Assembly: GCA_022823225.1 (NCBI GenBank)
Contig: JAJDXM010000026.1
Span: 1 to 64,000, forward strand
Direction of reading: 5' to 3'
DNA from: Gemmatimonadota bacterium
GTDB taxonomy: Bacteria; Gemmatimonadota; Gemmatimonadetes; Longimicrobiales; Gaopeijiaceae
Length of the DNA stretch: 64,000 nt
The notes beneath the pieces were generated by a model that saw only the letters and a list, made by a program, of their open reading frames with translations, was not told where the DNA came from and made no database searches. The translations under genes were made by a program, and so were the position numbers. The stretch's first letter is position 1; every line of letters begins with the position of its first letter. Positions 25,990 through 34,255 of the stretch are shown in pieces.

Positions 25990-26292
25990 GTGGTCCCGAT
26001 TCTGTTCTTTATGCTGGTGTTCTTTGGTGGTTTCGCGGTCGCGGGCACCATCATCTGGCTGCTCGCTCAAAGGTCGCTTGGTGGCTCCGACTGGCGGAAC
26101 CGGCTGAGCCGCCTGGAAGCCGACGTGAAACGGCTGGGGGACGGTGGAACCCGGGCGGACCTCGAAGACGAAGTCCGCCGCCTCGACGAGAAGGTGGAGT
26201 TCCTGGAGAACCTGCTGGCCGACCGTCCCGGGACTGGTGCGCTTCCGCCGGGAGGCGAGAACGATCCCCGCCCTTCGCCGCGAAAGCCCTGA
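25990..26292 (+). CDS. PspB-like small membrane protein with coiled coil
   Basis: A 100-residue protein with one N-terminal membrane helix (residues 3-25, ILFFMLVFFGGFAVAGTIIWLL) and a charged coiled coil (about 33-76) ending EKVEFLENLLADRPG. The layout and the end of the coiled coil resemble PspB, an inner-membrane component of the phage-shock response, although PspB is usually 70-75 residues and no pspA or pspC is nearby. The GTG start follows GAGGAG 9 nt upstream. A generic membrane scaffold is the alternative. Confidence 0.55.
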   Translation: MVPILFFMLVFFGGFAVAGTIIWLLAQRSLGGSDWRNRLSRLEADVKRLGDGGTRADLEDEVRRLDEKVEFLENLLADRPGTGALPPGGENDPRPSPRKP

Positions 26293-26340
26293 GAAGCCGC
26301 GCGACGGTACGCGGTGGGCGAAAGCGCTTATGCCAGGCCC

Positions 26341-27138
26341 TCAGAACTGCCACACCCCCAGCAACTGGACGATGCTCTCCGTCACGTCGGTCCCCAGCTT
26401 GTTGCTCCAGTACTGATACTCGATGCCGACGTGCACGTTGCCGCCGCCGACGTTCCACCTGAACTGCGGCTGGGCGAGGATTGACGAGGGGACGTCGTTG
26501 CCGAGTTCGTCGGAGGTGGCGACGGCGTATTCGGCGTGACCGGTGATCGAGAACGACTGTCCGCCGACGCTGAACGGATAGAGGCCGTTCACGTCCAGGA
26601 TGAAGCGGTTGTCGAGCTCCGGAGGACTCCCGCCGGCCAGCCCGCGGCCGCCGTCGATCCCCAGCGCCAGGTCCGTGTTCAGGAAGATGAACCCGGGTAG
26701 ATCCCACGCGACTCGCCCCCCCGGCAGCCACTGCCGGACGTTGGCATCGGTACCAAGCGCGGCCCCCATGAAGAGGCCGAAGTCGGCGATGGGTCCCGCC
26801 GAGAGGTCCTGCCCCGTCAGCTTGCCCAGGCTGAAGTTCGAGTACCATTCGCCGTAGGCGTCCATCTCGTTGAAGCCGTCGTTGCCACCGTCGTCAATCA
26901 GGTCGATGAAGTAGAAGTTGTCGCCGAACTTCCACTGGGACGCGTGCTGCATGGTCAGCACGGTGGTGCCGTTCGACACTTCGGTGAACGGGTTGGTCTG
27001 GCTCCCGTACTGGTAGTGGACTTCGGTCTGGGCGTTTGCGGCGAAGGGGGTGGCAGCCGCCACGGCGATGCAGAGGGCGGCGGCGAAGGAACGGCGGGCG
27101 CCGCCGCTCGTCTCGCACGCGTGCGTCTCGGGTCTCAT
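26341..27138 (-). CDS. Tsx-like outer-membrane channel protein
   Basis: A 265-residue outer-membrane beta-barrel candidate. Residues 1-36 are a signal peptide ending FAANAQ. The mature protein alternates polar and hydrophobic residues and has the Tsx/DUF5020-like block NFYFIDLIDDGGNDGFNEMDAYGEW, and it ends in an aromatic residue (LLGVWQF), as barrels do. Tsx channels pass nucleosides; here it is encoded four bases into the end of a symporter gene, so it may admit the symporter's substrate across the outer membrane. The substrate itself is not known. Confidence 0.75.
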   Translation of the reverse strand: MRPETHACETSGGARRSFAAALCIAVAAATPFAANAQTEVHYQYGSQTNPFTEVSNGTTVLTMQHASQWKFGDNFYFIDLIDDGGNDGFNEMDAYGEWYSNFSLGKLTGQDLSAGPIADFGLFMGAALGTDANVRQWLPGGRVAWDLPGFIFLNTDLALGIDGGRGLAGGSPPELDNRFILDVNGLYPFSVGGQSFSITGHAEYAVATSDELGNDVPSSILAQPQFRWNVGGGNVHVGIEYQYWSNKLGTDVTESIVQLLGVWQF

Positions 27139-28826
27139 CCCTGGCCTCCCTGCCCCGCACCTCCGGGCACCCGGATCCGCTCGACCAGCTCACGCACGCT
27201 GGCCGGCGGCGACGGCGTAAACTTCGACACCGTCAGCGCGACCGCGAAATTCAGCAGCATCCCCAGCGTCCCGATTCCTTCCGGCGAGATTCCGAACCAC
27301 CAGTTCTCCGGCGAGTCGGCGGCCGGGTTGACGAAGCGGAAGTAGATGATGTACGCCGCGGTGAAGGTGATGCCCGACACCATCCCGGCGATCGCGCCCT
27401 CGCGGTTCATCGTGCGCGTGAAGGTGCCAAGAATGATCACGGGAAAGAACGACGAGGCCGCGAGGCCGAAAGCGAACGCCACTGTCTGCGCCACGAAACC
27501 CGGCGGGTTGATCCCCAGCAGCCCCGCCACCGACACGGCGAAGAACGCGCTGAGCCGCGCGGCAATGAGCTCGCCGCGCTCCGAGATGTCGGGCCTCAGC
27601 GCCCGTTTCAGCAGGTCGTGGCTGATCGCCGACGAGATGACCAGCAACAGCCCGGCCGCGGTCGACAGCGCCGCCGCCAGCCCGCCCGCCGCCACCAGGC
27701 CCACCACCCAGTTCGGCAAGCGGGAGATCTCGGGGTTGGCGAGCACCATGATGTCGCGGTCGATCGTCAGCTCGTTGGCGTCCGGGTCGGCGACGTACCG
27801 GATGTTGCCGTCCCCGTTCTTGTCGTCGAAGGTGATGAGCCCCGTGTCCTCCCACTTGCTGAACCACTCGGGCATGGCGTCGTAGGGCTGCCCCGCCACC
27901 GTGTCCAGCAGGTTGGCGCGGGCGAAGACGGCCACGGCGGGCGCGGTCGTGTAGAGGATCGCGATGAAGAGGAGCGCCCAGCCGACGGAAATGCGCGCGT
28001 CCCGCACCTTCGGCACCGTGTAGAAGCGGATGATGACGTGCGGCAGACCCGCCGTGCCGACCATGAGCGCCGCCGTGATGAAGAACACGTCGATCATCGA
28101 CTTGGTGCCGTCGGTGTAGGCGGTGAAGCCCAGTTCCCGGTGCAGCCCGTCCAGCTTGTCGAGGAGGAAGACGCCGCTCTCTGGGTCCGCGCCGCCGAAA
28201 CCGAGCTGCGGGATGAATGTTCCCGACAGCATGACCGCCAGGAAGAACGCCGGCACCATGTAGGCGAAGATCAGCACGCAGTACTGCGCCACCTGCGTGT
28301 AGGTGATGCCCTTCATCCCCCCGAGCACTGCGTAGAAGAGCACGATCCCCATCCCGATGATCACCCCCACCGTCACGTCCACCTCGAGGAAGCGGCTGAA
28401 GACGATGCCCACGCCCCGCATCTGCCCGCTCACGTAGGTGAACGACACGAAGATCGCGCACGCCACCGCCACCACGCGCGCCACCTGCGAGTAGTACCGC
28501 TGCCCCACGAACTCCGGCACCGTGTACGCCCCGAACTTGCGCAGGTAGGGCGCCAGCAGGAGCGCGAGCAGAACGTAGCCGCCCGTCCATCCCATCAGGT
28601 ACACCGACCCGTCGTACCCCATGAACGAGATCAGCCCGGCCATCGAGATGAACGACGCCGCCGACATCCAGTCGGCCGCCGTGGCCATCCCGTTGGCGAG
28701 GGGCGACACCCCGGTGCCGGCTACGTAGAACTCCTTGGTGGAGCTGGCCCGCGACCAGATCGCCACCCCGATGTAGAGGGCGAAGGAGAGCCCGACGAGC
28801 ACAAAGGTCCAGAGGCGGACGTCCAT
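27135..28826 (-). CDS. Cation/acetate-type symporter (SSS family, ActP-like)
   Basis: A 563-residue transporter of the ActP/VC_2705 branch of sodium:solute symporters, with about 13-14 helices. Signatures include STKEFYVAGTGVSPLANGMA, ATAADWMSAASFISMAGLI and SFTYVSGQMRGVGIVFSRFL. This branch moves acetate and other short carboxylates. The adjacent small DUF4212 gene, three bases upstream, encodes its usual partner subunit. An insertion of about 60 polar residues near 300-360 contains ITFDDKNGDGN, an unusual EF-hand-like Asp-rich loop. It overlaps the Tsx-like gene by ATGA. Confidence 0.88.
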   Translation of the reverse strand: MDVRLWTFVLVGLSFALYIGVAIWSRASSTKEFYVAGTGVSPLANGMATAADWMSAASFISMAGLISFMGYDGSVYLMGWTGGYVLLALLLAPYLRKFGAYTVPEFVGQRYYSQVARVVAVACAIFVSFTYVSGQMRGVGIVFSRFLEVDVTVGVIIGMGIVLFYAVLGGMKGITYTQVAQYCVLIFAYMVPAFFLAVMLSGTFIPQLGFGGADPESGVFLLDKLDGLHRELGFTAYTDGTKSMIDVFFITAALMVGTAGLPHVIIRFYTVPKVRDARISVGWALLFIAILYTTAPAVAVFARANLLDTVAGQPYDAMPEWFSKWEDTGLITFDDKNGDGNIRYVADPDANELTIDRDIMVLANPEISRLPNWVVGLVAAGGLAAALSTAAGLLLVISSAISHDLLKRALRPDISERGELIAARLSAFFAVSVAGLLGINPPGFVAQTVAFAFGLAASSFFPVIILGTFTRTMNREGAIAGMVSGITFTAAYIIYFRFVNPAADSPENWWFGISPEGIGTLGMLLNFAVALTVSKFTPSPPASVRELVERIRVPGGAGQGGQG

Positions 28827-28829
28827 GGG

Positions 28830-29087
28830 CTAGTCTTCCGCCACCCCGTACTCCCGGTCCAGCCGGTTCATCAGGCGTGCATACACGAAGATCAGCACCA
28901 CGAAGACGTAGATCGACCCCTGCTGCGCGAACCAGAAGCCGAGCTTGAACCCGGTGCCCGGGATGCGGATGGCGTTGAAGGCATCCGCCAGGAGGATCCC
29001 GAAGCCGAAGGACACGGCGAACCAGATCGCGAGCAGGATCCAGAGGTAGCGGAGGTTGCGGGCCCAGTAGGCGGCGGCGTCGGGCAT
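28830..29087 (-). CDS. DUF4212 small symporter subunit
   Basis: An 85-residue protein with two membrane helices (YLWILLAIWFAVSFGFGILLA and IYVFVVLIFVYARLM) separated by a loop with GFKLGFWFAQQGS, the signature of DUF4212 proteins, which pair with ActP-like symporters. The ATG at 29087 begins the conserved region; the frame is open to 29237 but that part has no family resemblance. Three bases separate it from the symporter gene. Confidence 0.85.
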   Translation of the reverse strand: MPDAAAYWARNLRYLWILLAIWFAVSFGFGILLADAFNAIRIPGTGFKLGFWFAQQGSIYVFVVLIFVYARLMNRLDREYGVAED

Positions 29088-29263
29088 GGCTTGGGCGGGG
29101 TAGGGGATGACAAGGGTGGAATCGGTGCGGTCGCAATATTGGGCCGGGGCGGTGCGGTTCGCCAGTACGGGTAGCGTAGTACGGTCACCGGGCCAAGCCG
29201 GCATAATGCTGTCATTTCCATTACATTTTGCGTTCACCGTTCGAGCACGGAGGTATAGGACCG

Positions 29264-29653
29264 ATGGGTGTACTCACGATCAGGAACGTGGACGACGAGG
29301 TCATCGCCCTGCTCAAGGCGCGAGCCAAGGCGAATCACCGCTCGCTGGAGGGTGAACTTCGCCATCTCCTGAGCCGCCATGCCGCCCCGAACCCGGGCCT
29401 CGGACTGATGCGCGAGCGGGCCCGGGCCGCCTACGGACCGGCTCCGGCGGTTCCGGACCACCCGACCGATTCCCCATCCGAGCCGACCGGTCCGTGTCCG
29501 GACGCTGAGGCCGAACCTGTGGAATGGCTGGGGGCCATGCGAGACATGGGCGAGATCACGGGCGACATCATCTCTCCCGTATCCGAGCTGTCCGACTGGG
29601 ACGTGTACCGTTCGGACGCCATGTCCGGCGAAGAAGGTGGCGAGGCAACGTGA
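29264..29653 (+). CDS. FitA/StbC-like ribbon-helix-helix antitoxin
   Basis: A 129-residue protein. Residues 1-42 form a ribbon-helix-helix DNA-binding domain (MGVLTIRNVDDEVIALLKAR, with NHRSLEGELRHLL), typical of FitA/StbC antitoxins, which repress their own operon and neutralise a PIN toxin. The remaining ~85 residues are Pro/Glu-rich and longer than the usual antitoxin tail. The ATG follows GGAGGTATAGGA. A TTACATT element lies about 45 nt upstream and may be the -10. It overlaps the toxin gene by GTGA. Confidence 0.82.
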   Translation: MGVLTIRNVDDEVIALLKARAKANHRSLEGELRHLLSRHAAPNPGLGLMRERARAAYGPAPAVPDHPTDSPSEPTGPCPDAEAEPVEWLGAMRDMGEITGDIISPVSELSDWDVYRSDAMSGEEGGEAT

Positions 29654-30045
29654 CCTTGCTGCTGGACACACACGTCTGGCTGTGGAGCCTATTGGAGCCG
29701 CAACGGCTGTCCGCCCGGGCACGCGATGCAATGACCGACCCGGCCAGCGTGCTCGCCCTTTCCCCCGTGAGCATCTGGGAGACGCTCTTGCTGGCGGATC
29801 GGAGCCGCGTTGACCTTGCCCCCGATCCCTGGAGGTGGATCCGCACGGCTCTCGCAACCAGAGCGATGCGCGAGTTTCCGTTGACGCACGAGATCGCGCT
29901 CCGCAGCCGCAGTGTCCGCCTTCCCCATGACGATCCGGCCGACCGCTTCATCGCGGCAACCGCGATGGTTCACAAGCTCACGCTGGTAACGGCCGACAGG
30001 TCGCTGCTCGAATGCCCCGACATCAGAGTGTTGCCGGGCGGCTGA
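29650..30045 (+). CDS. PIN-domain toxin (VapC/FitB-like)
   Basis: A 131-residue PIN-domain ribonuclease toxin. Acidic active-site residues are seen as LLLDTHVWLW (Asp6), SIWETLLL (Glu44), DDPADRFIAATA (Asp98 region) and VTADRSL (Asp near 117). The expected action is Mg2+-dependent RNA cleavage that halts translation until neutralised by the overlapping RHH antitoxin. The start is the GTG at 29650, inside the antitoxin stop codon. Confidence 0.88.
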   Translation: MTLLLDTHVWLWSLLEPQRLSARARDAMTDPASVLALSPVSIWETLLLADRSRVDLAPDPWRWIRTALATRAMREFPLTHEIALRSRSVRLPHDDPADRFIAATAMVHKLTLVTADRSLLECPDIRVLPGG

Positions 30046-30085
30046 CCGTCCCGACGGCCTGCGTCCCGCCTGCCTTCCGCCGCCT

Positions 30086-31753
30086 TTACATCAGCCCCCC
30101 GATCACCCCGTCCCCGTCGATCGTCATGTTGAGCGCGGCCGGCTTCGCCGCCAGGCCCGGCATCGTCATGATCGACCCGGTCTTCACGACCACGAACCCC
30201 GCGCCGGCCGAGGGGGTGACTTCCCGCACCGTGATGCGGAAGCCGCGGGGACGGCCCAGCAGGGTGGGGTCGTCCGAGAAGGAGTACTGGGTCTTGGCGA
30301 TGCACACCGGGGCGTCCGCCATCCCGAAGGACTCGAGGCGCTCGAGCTCGGCGGTGACTCCGGGCTGGAAGTCGACGCCTTCCGCGCCGTAGATCTTCGT
30401 CGCTACGGTCTCGATCTTCTCCTTGAGGGAGAGGTGGTCGGGGTAGAGGGGCCGGAAGGCGGCCTCGCCGCTGTTGGCGATCTCCCAGACCGCGTCGGCG
30501 AGGTCGAGGCACCCCGCCCCCCCGCCCCCGTGCGGGTCCGCCTCGACGGCGCGAATCCCGCGCGCCGCGCAGCCATCGAGCACGGTGGCGACCTCCTCGC
30601 CGGTGTCGCTCGCAAATCGGTTCAGCGCCACCACGGCCGGGACCCCGAACCGCGCCACGTTCTCCACGTGCCCGTACAGGTTCTCCATGCCGCGGCCGAG
30701 CGCGCCCACGTCCTCGGTCGCGAGCGAGTCCTTCGAGGCGCCGCCGTTCATCTTCAGCGCGCGGATCGTCGCAACGATTGCGACCGCGTCCGGGCTGAGC
30801 CCGCCCAGCCGGCACTTGATGTCGAAGAACTTTTCGGCCCCCAGGTCGGCGCCGAAGCCCGCCTCGGTCACCACGATGTCGCCCAGCTTGAGCCCGGCCC
30901 GGGTCGCGATCAGCGAGTTGCAGCCGTGCGCGATGTTGGCGAAGGGGCCTCCGTGGATGAAGGCGGGCGTCCCGCCCAGCGTCTGCACCAGGTTCGGGTC
31001 GAGCGCGTCCCGCATCAGGATCGTCATCGCCTGCTCGGCGCCGATGTCGCGGCAGCGCACCGGGTCGCGGCTGCGCGTGTACCCGATGATGATGTTGCCG
31101 AGGCGCTCCTCCAGGTCGGCCAGGTCGCGCGCCAGGCAGAAGATCGCCATGACCTCGGACGCCGCGGTGATCATGAAGCCGTCCTGGCGAGGGATCCCGC
31201 CGAAGGGCCCGCCCAGCCCCACGATCACGTTGCGCAGCGCCCGGTCGTTCATGTCAACCGCCCGTCCCCAGGTGATGCGCCGATGGTCGAGACCGGTGCT
31301 GTTGGGCCGAAAGAGGTGGTTGTCGAGCATCGCCGACAGCAGCGCGTGCGCCGACGTGATCGCGTGGAAGTCGCCGGTGAAGTGCAGGTTGATGTCCTCC
31401 ATCGGCACGACCTGCGAGTAGCCGCCGCCGGCCGCGCCTCCCTTGATCCCGAAGACCGGCCCCAGAGACGCCTCGCGGATGCAGAGCACGGGATTGCGCT
31501 CGCGCAGGTTGAGCGCGTCGGCGAGCCCGACCGAAGTGGTCGACTTGCCTTCCCCCGCGGCCGTCGGGCTGCATCCGGTTACCAGCACCAGCCGGGCGGC
31601 CCGGTGCGGGCGCGCCTTCACCACGTCGAGCGGCACCTTCGCCTTGTGGTGTCCGTACTGAAGGATTTCGTCTTCACCGAGGCCGACCCTGGCTGCGATC
31701 TCGGAGATCGGCTTCATCTCGTGGGCTTGCGCGATTTCGATGTCTGAGAGCAT
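30086..31753 (-). CDS. fhs: Formate-tetrahydrofolate ligase
   Basis: A 555-residue enzyme of normal family length that joins formate to tetrahydrofolate using ATP to make 10-formyl-THF. The nucleotide-binding loop is [23 protein letters not shown], slightly different from the usual TPTPAGEGKTTTT. Other blocks are [37 protein letters not shown] and [12 protein letters not shown]. It belongs to the formate locus with the formate dehydrogenase at 36049-40514, so formate can either be oxidised or enter one-carbon metabolism. The ATG at 31753 is the conserved start. Confidence 0.96.
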   Translation of the reverse strand: MLSDIEIAQAHEMKPISEIAARVGLGEDEILQYGHHKAKVPLDVVKARPHRAARLVLVTGCSPTAAGEGKSTTSVGLADALNLRERNPVLCIREASLGPVFGIKGGAAGGGYSQVVPMEDINLHFTGDFHAITSAHALLSAMLDNHLFRPNSTGLDHRRITWGRAVDMNDRALRNVIVGLGGPFGGIPRQDGFMITAASEVMAIFCLARDLADLEERLGNIIIGYTRSRDPVRCRDIGAEQAMTILMRDALDPNLVQTLGGTPAFIHGGPFANIAHGCNSLIATRAGLKLGDIVVTEAGFGADLGAEKFFDIKCRLGGLSPDAVAIVATIRALKMNGGASKDSLATEDVGALGRGMENLYGHVENVARFGVPAVVALNRFASDTGEEVATVLDGCAARGIRAVEADPHGGGGAGCLDLADAVWEIANSGEAAFRPLYPDHLSLKEKIETVATKIYGAEGVDFQPGVTAELERLESFGMADAPVCIAKTQYSFSDDPTLLGRPRGFRITVREVTPSAGAGFVVVKTGSIMTMPGLAAKPAALNMTIDGDGVIGGLM

Positions 31754-31887
31754 GGGTGTCCTGTGCGAGAGCTGGAATCCGTAACGTGGGACCGCGAAGA
31801 AACGGCCTGCGAAGTCTGGCGCGAAACCGCCCTGGGGGGCAACCCGGGAGTTCTCGCGGGAGCGCGTCCGCAGCAAAGGGGGTGACC

Positions 31888-32658
31888 ATGTGGGGCGCCA
31901 TCATCGGCGACATCGTCGGTTCCGTGTACGAATGGGACCGGATCAAGACGAAGGACTTCGAGTTCTTCAACCCCGGGGGCCACTTCACGGACGACGCAGT
32001 CTGCACGGCCGCGGTGGCGGATGTCTTGCTGCACGACTTGCCCGCGTCCCCGACGCTGCAGCGCTGGTGCCGCCGCTACCCCGGCGTGTCGTACGGCGGC
32101 TGGTTCCGGCAGTGGATCCGGCACGAGTCGCCTGAGTCCTACAACAGCTTCGGCAACGGCGCGGCCATGCGCGTCTCGCCCGCCGCCTTCCTCAACCGGG
32201 ACGACCTCGCCGCCGCCCTCGCCGCCTCCGACCGCGTCACCGCCATAACCCACGATCACCCCGAGGGGATGAAGGGCGCGCGGGCCACCGTCCACGCGAT
32301 CTGGCTGGCGCTGAACCGCGCCGGCCCCGCCGACATCCGCACGACAATCACCGCCGAGTACGCCTACGACCTCTCCCGCACGGTCGACGAAATCCGTCCC
32401 GGCTACGCCTTCAACGAGACCTGCCAGCGGACCGTCCCCGAGTCGATCACCTGCGCGCTGGAGTCGGCGTCGTTCGAGGACGCGATCCGCAACGCGGTCT
32501 CACTCGGCGGCGATTCGGACACGGTGGCCGCCATCGCCGGCCCCATCGCGGAGGCGCTGCACGGGATTCCGCGCGCGGTCGAGGCCGAGGCGCGGGAGCG
32601 CTACCTTGCCGACGCGCCGGACATCGTGGCCGTGATGGGGGAGATGTACGGGGGGTGA
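31888..32658 (+). CDS. ADP-ribosylglycohydrolase (DraG-like)
   Basis: A 256-residue enzyme that removes ADP-ribose from modified proteins or other targets using two Mg2+ ions. Key motifs are [13 protein letters not shown] at the N-terminus, [17 protein letters not shown] (the paired-Asp metal site), [11 protein letters not shown] and [14 protein letters not shown] (the C-terminal GGDSDT metal site). The ATG at 31888 follows AAAGGGGGTGACC. It is divergent from fhs. No ADP-ribosyltransferase is encoded nearby, so the target is unknown. A 66-bp duplicate of part of this gene is present at 32883. Confidence 0.92.
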   Translation: MWGAIIGDIVGSVYEWDRIKTKDFEFFNPGGHFTDDAVCTAAVADVLLHDLPASPTLQRWCRRYPGVSYGGWFRQWIRHESPESYNSFGNGAAMRVSPAAFLNRDDLAAALAASDRVTAITHDHPEGMKGARATVHAIWLALNRAGPADIRTTITAEYAYDLSRTVDEIRPGYAFNETCQRTVPESITCALESASFEDAIRNAVSLGGDSDTVAAIAGPIAEALHGIPRAVEAEARERYLADAPDIVAVMGEMYGG

Positions 32659-33025
32659 GGGGGTGCTGCGTGGGCATATTCTCCAAAATGAAATACCCAT
32701 CAAGAAAACAAGTCCTTGTTATTCAATGACTTACGGGATTTCAACGCGATTCGGCGGGTTTCCAGTCAAATAAACTCGGGGTGAATCACGGCGTGGCGAG
32801 GGGGAGGCGGGCGGCCGCTCGCTCCGACGGAAGGTCGAGTTGGCGTGCAGCCGACGAGAAACGTCAACTGGCCCGGCGACACGCAGAGGTGGTGCCGCCT
32901 CTATCCCGGCGTGTCCTACGGCAGCTGGTTCCGGCAGTGGATCCGGCAACCACAGACCTCGGCCGGGGCATCACAGTCGTGGTGATCAGTTGGGTATGCT
33001 TACCTTGAAGGAGCGCTGGGGAGAA
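32659..33025. other. Gene-free gap with AT-rich stretch and duplicated fragment
   Basis: This 367-bp gap holds a locally AT-rich segment (about 32675-32775) unlike the neighbouring DNA, then GC-rich sequence that includes the ADP-ribosylglycohydrolase fragment at 32883-32948. No convincing gene or terminator was found in it. It may contain the promoter of the propeller gene at 33026. Confidence 0.5.
32883..32948 (+). pseudogene. Fragment duplicated from the ADP-ribosylglycohydrolase gene
   Basis: By hand alignment 60 of 66 bases match positions 32058-32123 of the intact gene. In frame it encodes RWCRLYPGVSYGSWFRQWIR, against [20 protein letters not shown] in the intact copy, and then runs to a TGA about 40 nt later. 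The sequence before and after does not match, so it is a remnant of a partial duplication or of a decayed paralogue. Confidence 0.75.
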
Positions 33026-34204
33026 ATGAAGGGACACCGCATGAATGTCGCAATCCGCAACCCCGGTATGCCGGCCATGGTCGCAGGGGCGCTGCTCGCA
33101 GCCACAGCTGTCCGGGCCGATGCCCAGGAACGCAGCGCAGTCGTGGATACCCTGGAGAGCGGTAGGATCGTCGTATCAAACCCGGATACTCCGCAGACGG
33201 GTCCGCAAGGAGTGCCGATGCTCGTCGAGGCACTTCGAATCGGGTCGGTCGCGGGCACCTGCGATGCCTTCGGCGACGTGAATTCGATCGCGGTGGACGG
33301 TGACGGCCGGATCTACGTGGCCGACCGGCAGCTGAACGAAATCAGCGTGTTCTCCGCGCAGGGAGAGTGTGTCAGAACCATTGGGCGATCCGGCGAGGGA
33401 CCCGGGGAGTTCGGCTGGCTTGCGGGAATCATCTGGCAACCCTCCGGCCATCTGTGGACGATCGACGCGACGATGAATCGCTTCACGGTCTTCGACTCGC
33501 TCGGAAACGTCCACGCCACACACCCGTCACCGGTGGTTCGGGCCGCGGCCCTGCCCTGGCCGCTGTGGGGCGATTCCGGAGGCAATCTGCATTTCTACCA
33601 CCCGAGCTTCAGGGGCATCGTGAAGTACGCGCCCGGCCCTGGACTCGACTCCCTGGGGAGCTTCCTGCTGCCGGAGTTTCCGCGGAATACGCGGAACACA
33701 TACACACAGGAAGTGAGTGGCGCGAACGTCCGCATAGCCAACCGGTCCCGGATTCCGTATACACCGAGATACCGGTGGACCGTGAACCCGGATGGGAACA
33801 TCTGGGTGGCCAACACCTCGGTCTTCGCCATCCATGAGTTGACGTACGCCGGCGACACGCTGCGAACCGTCCGGCTGGACCGCGAGGCACCGAGGCTGGA
33901 AGGAAGCGAGCGAGACAGCATCGCGTCCGCCGCCGGAATCCCGGAGCGCCGGCTTCCGGCGCGCAAATACGCCATCGAGCGGATCCGGACGAGCCCAGAC
34001 GGCTGGGTCTGGATCGAGACGGAACGCAGAGCGACCCGGGCTTGGGACGTATTCGACGAACTGGGCGTCTACGTCGGCCGAGTGGCCTCGCCCGTCCCGA
34101 TCGAGAAGGAGCCCTTTCCGGTGTTTGGGGCGGGTACGCTGACGGGCGTCACATTGGGAGAAATGGACGTACCCTACGTGGTCCAGCTGCGGATTGTCCG
34201 ATAA
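33026..34204 (+). CDS. Exported 6-bladed beta-propeller protein
   Basis: A 392-residue exported protein. A signal peptide (roughly residues 12-32, MVAGALLAATAVRADAQ) precedes a propeller with blades such as SIAVDGDGRIYVADRQLNEI, the turn TIGRSGEGPGEF, and NPDGNIWVANTSVFAIHEL. It is the second such protein in the window (compare 3992-5263) and shares the GEGPGEF turn. The function is unknown. Starts at 33026 (after GGGGAG) and 33041 (after AAGGGA) are both possible. Its base composition is less GC-rich than most neighbours. Confidence 0.7.
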   Translation: MKGHRMNVAIRNPGMPAMVAGALLAATAVRADAQERSAVVDTLESGRIVVSNPDTPQTGPQGVPMLVEALRIGSVAGTCDAFGDVNSIAVDGDGRIYVADRQLNEISVFSAQGECVRTIGRSGEGPGEFGWLAGIIWQPSGHLWTIDATMNRFTVFDSLGNVHATHPSPVVRAAALPWPLWGDSGGNLHFYHPSFRGIVKYAPGPGLDSLGSFLLPEFPRNTRNTYTQEVSGANVRIANRSRIPYTPRYRWTVNPDGNIWVANTSVFAIHELTYAGDTLRTVRLDREAPRLEGSERDSIASAAGIPERRLPARKYAIERIRTSPDGWVWIETERRATRAWDVFDELGVYVGRVASPVPIEKEPFPVFGAGTLTGVTLGEMDVPYVVQLRIVR

Positions 34205-34222
34205 TGTAATCTCTGCTTTACA
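34205..34222. promoter_or_regulatory. TGTAA-N8-TTACA inverted repeat (site C)
   Basis: This is the most symmetric copy: the arms extend to 7 bp (AATGTAA/TTACATT) and it begins directly at the stop codon of the propeller gene. It sits between convergent genes, so here it cannot simply be the promoter of a flanking gene; a hairpin or protein-binding site is possible. Confidence 0.4.
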
Positions 34223-34255
34223 TTAAGTAAGGTTTGATTTACAGAGCTGGGTGGT

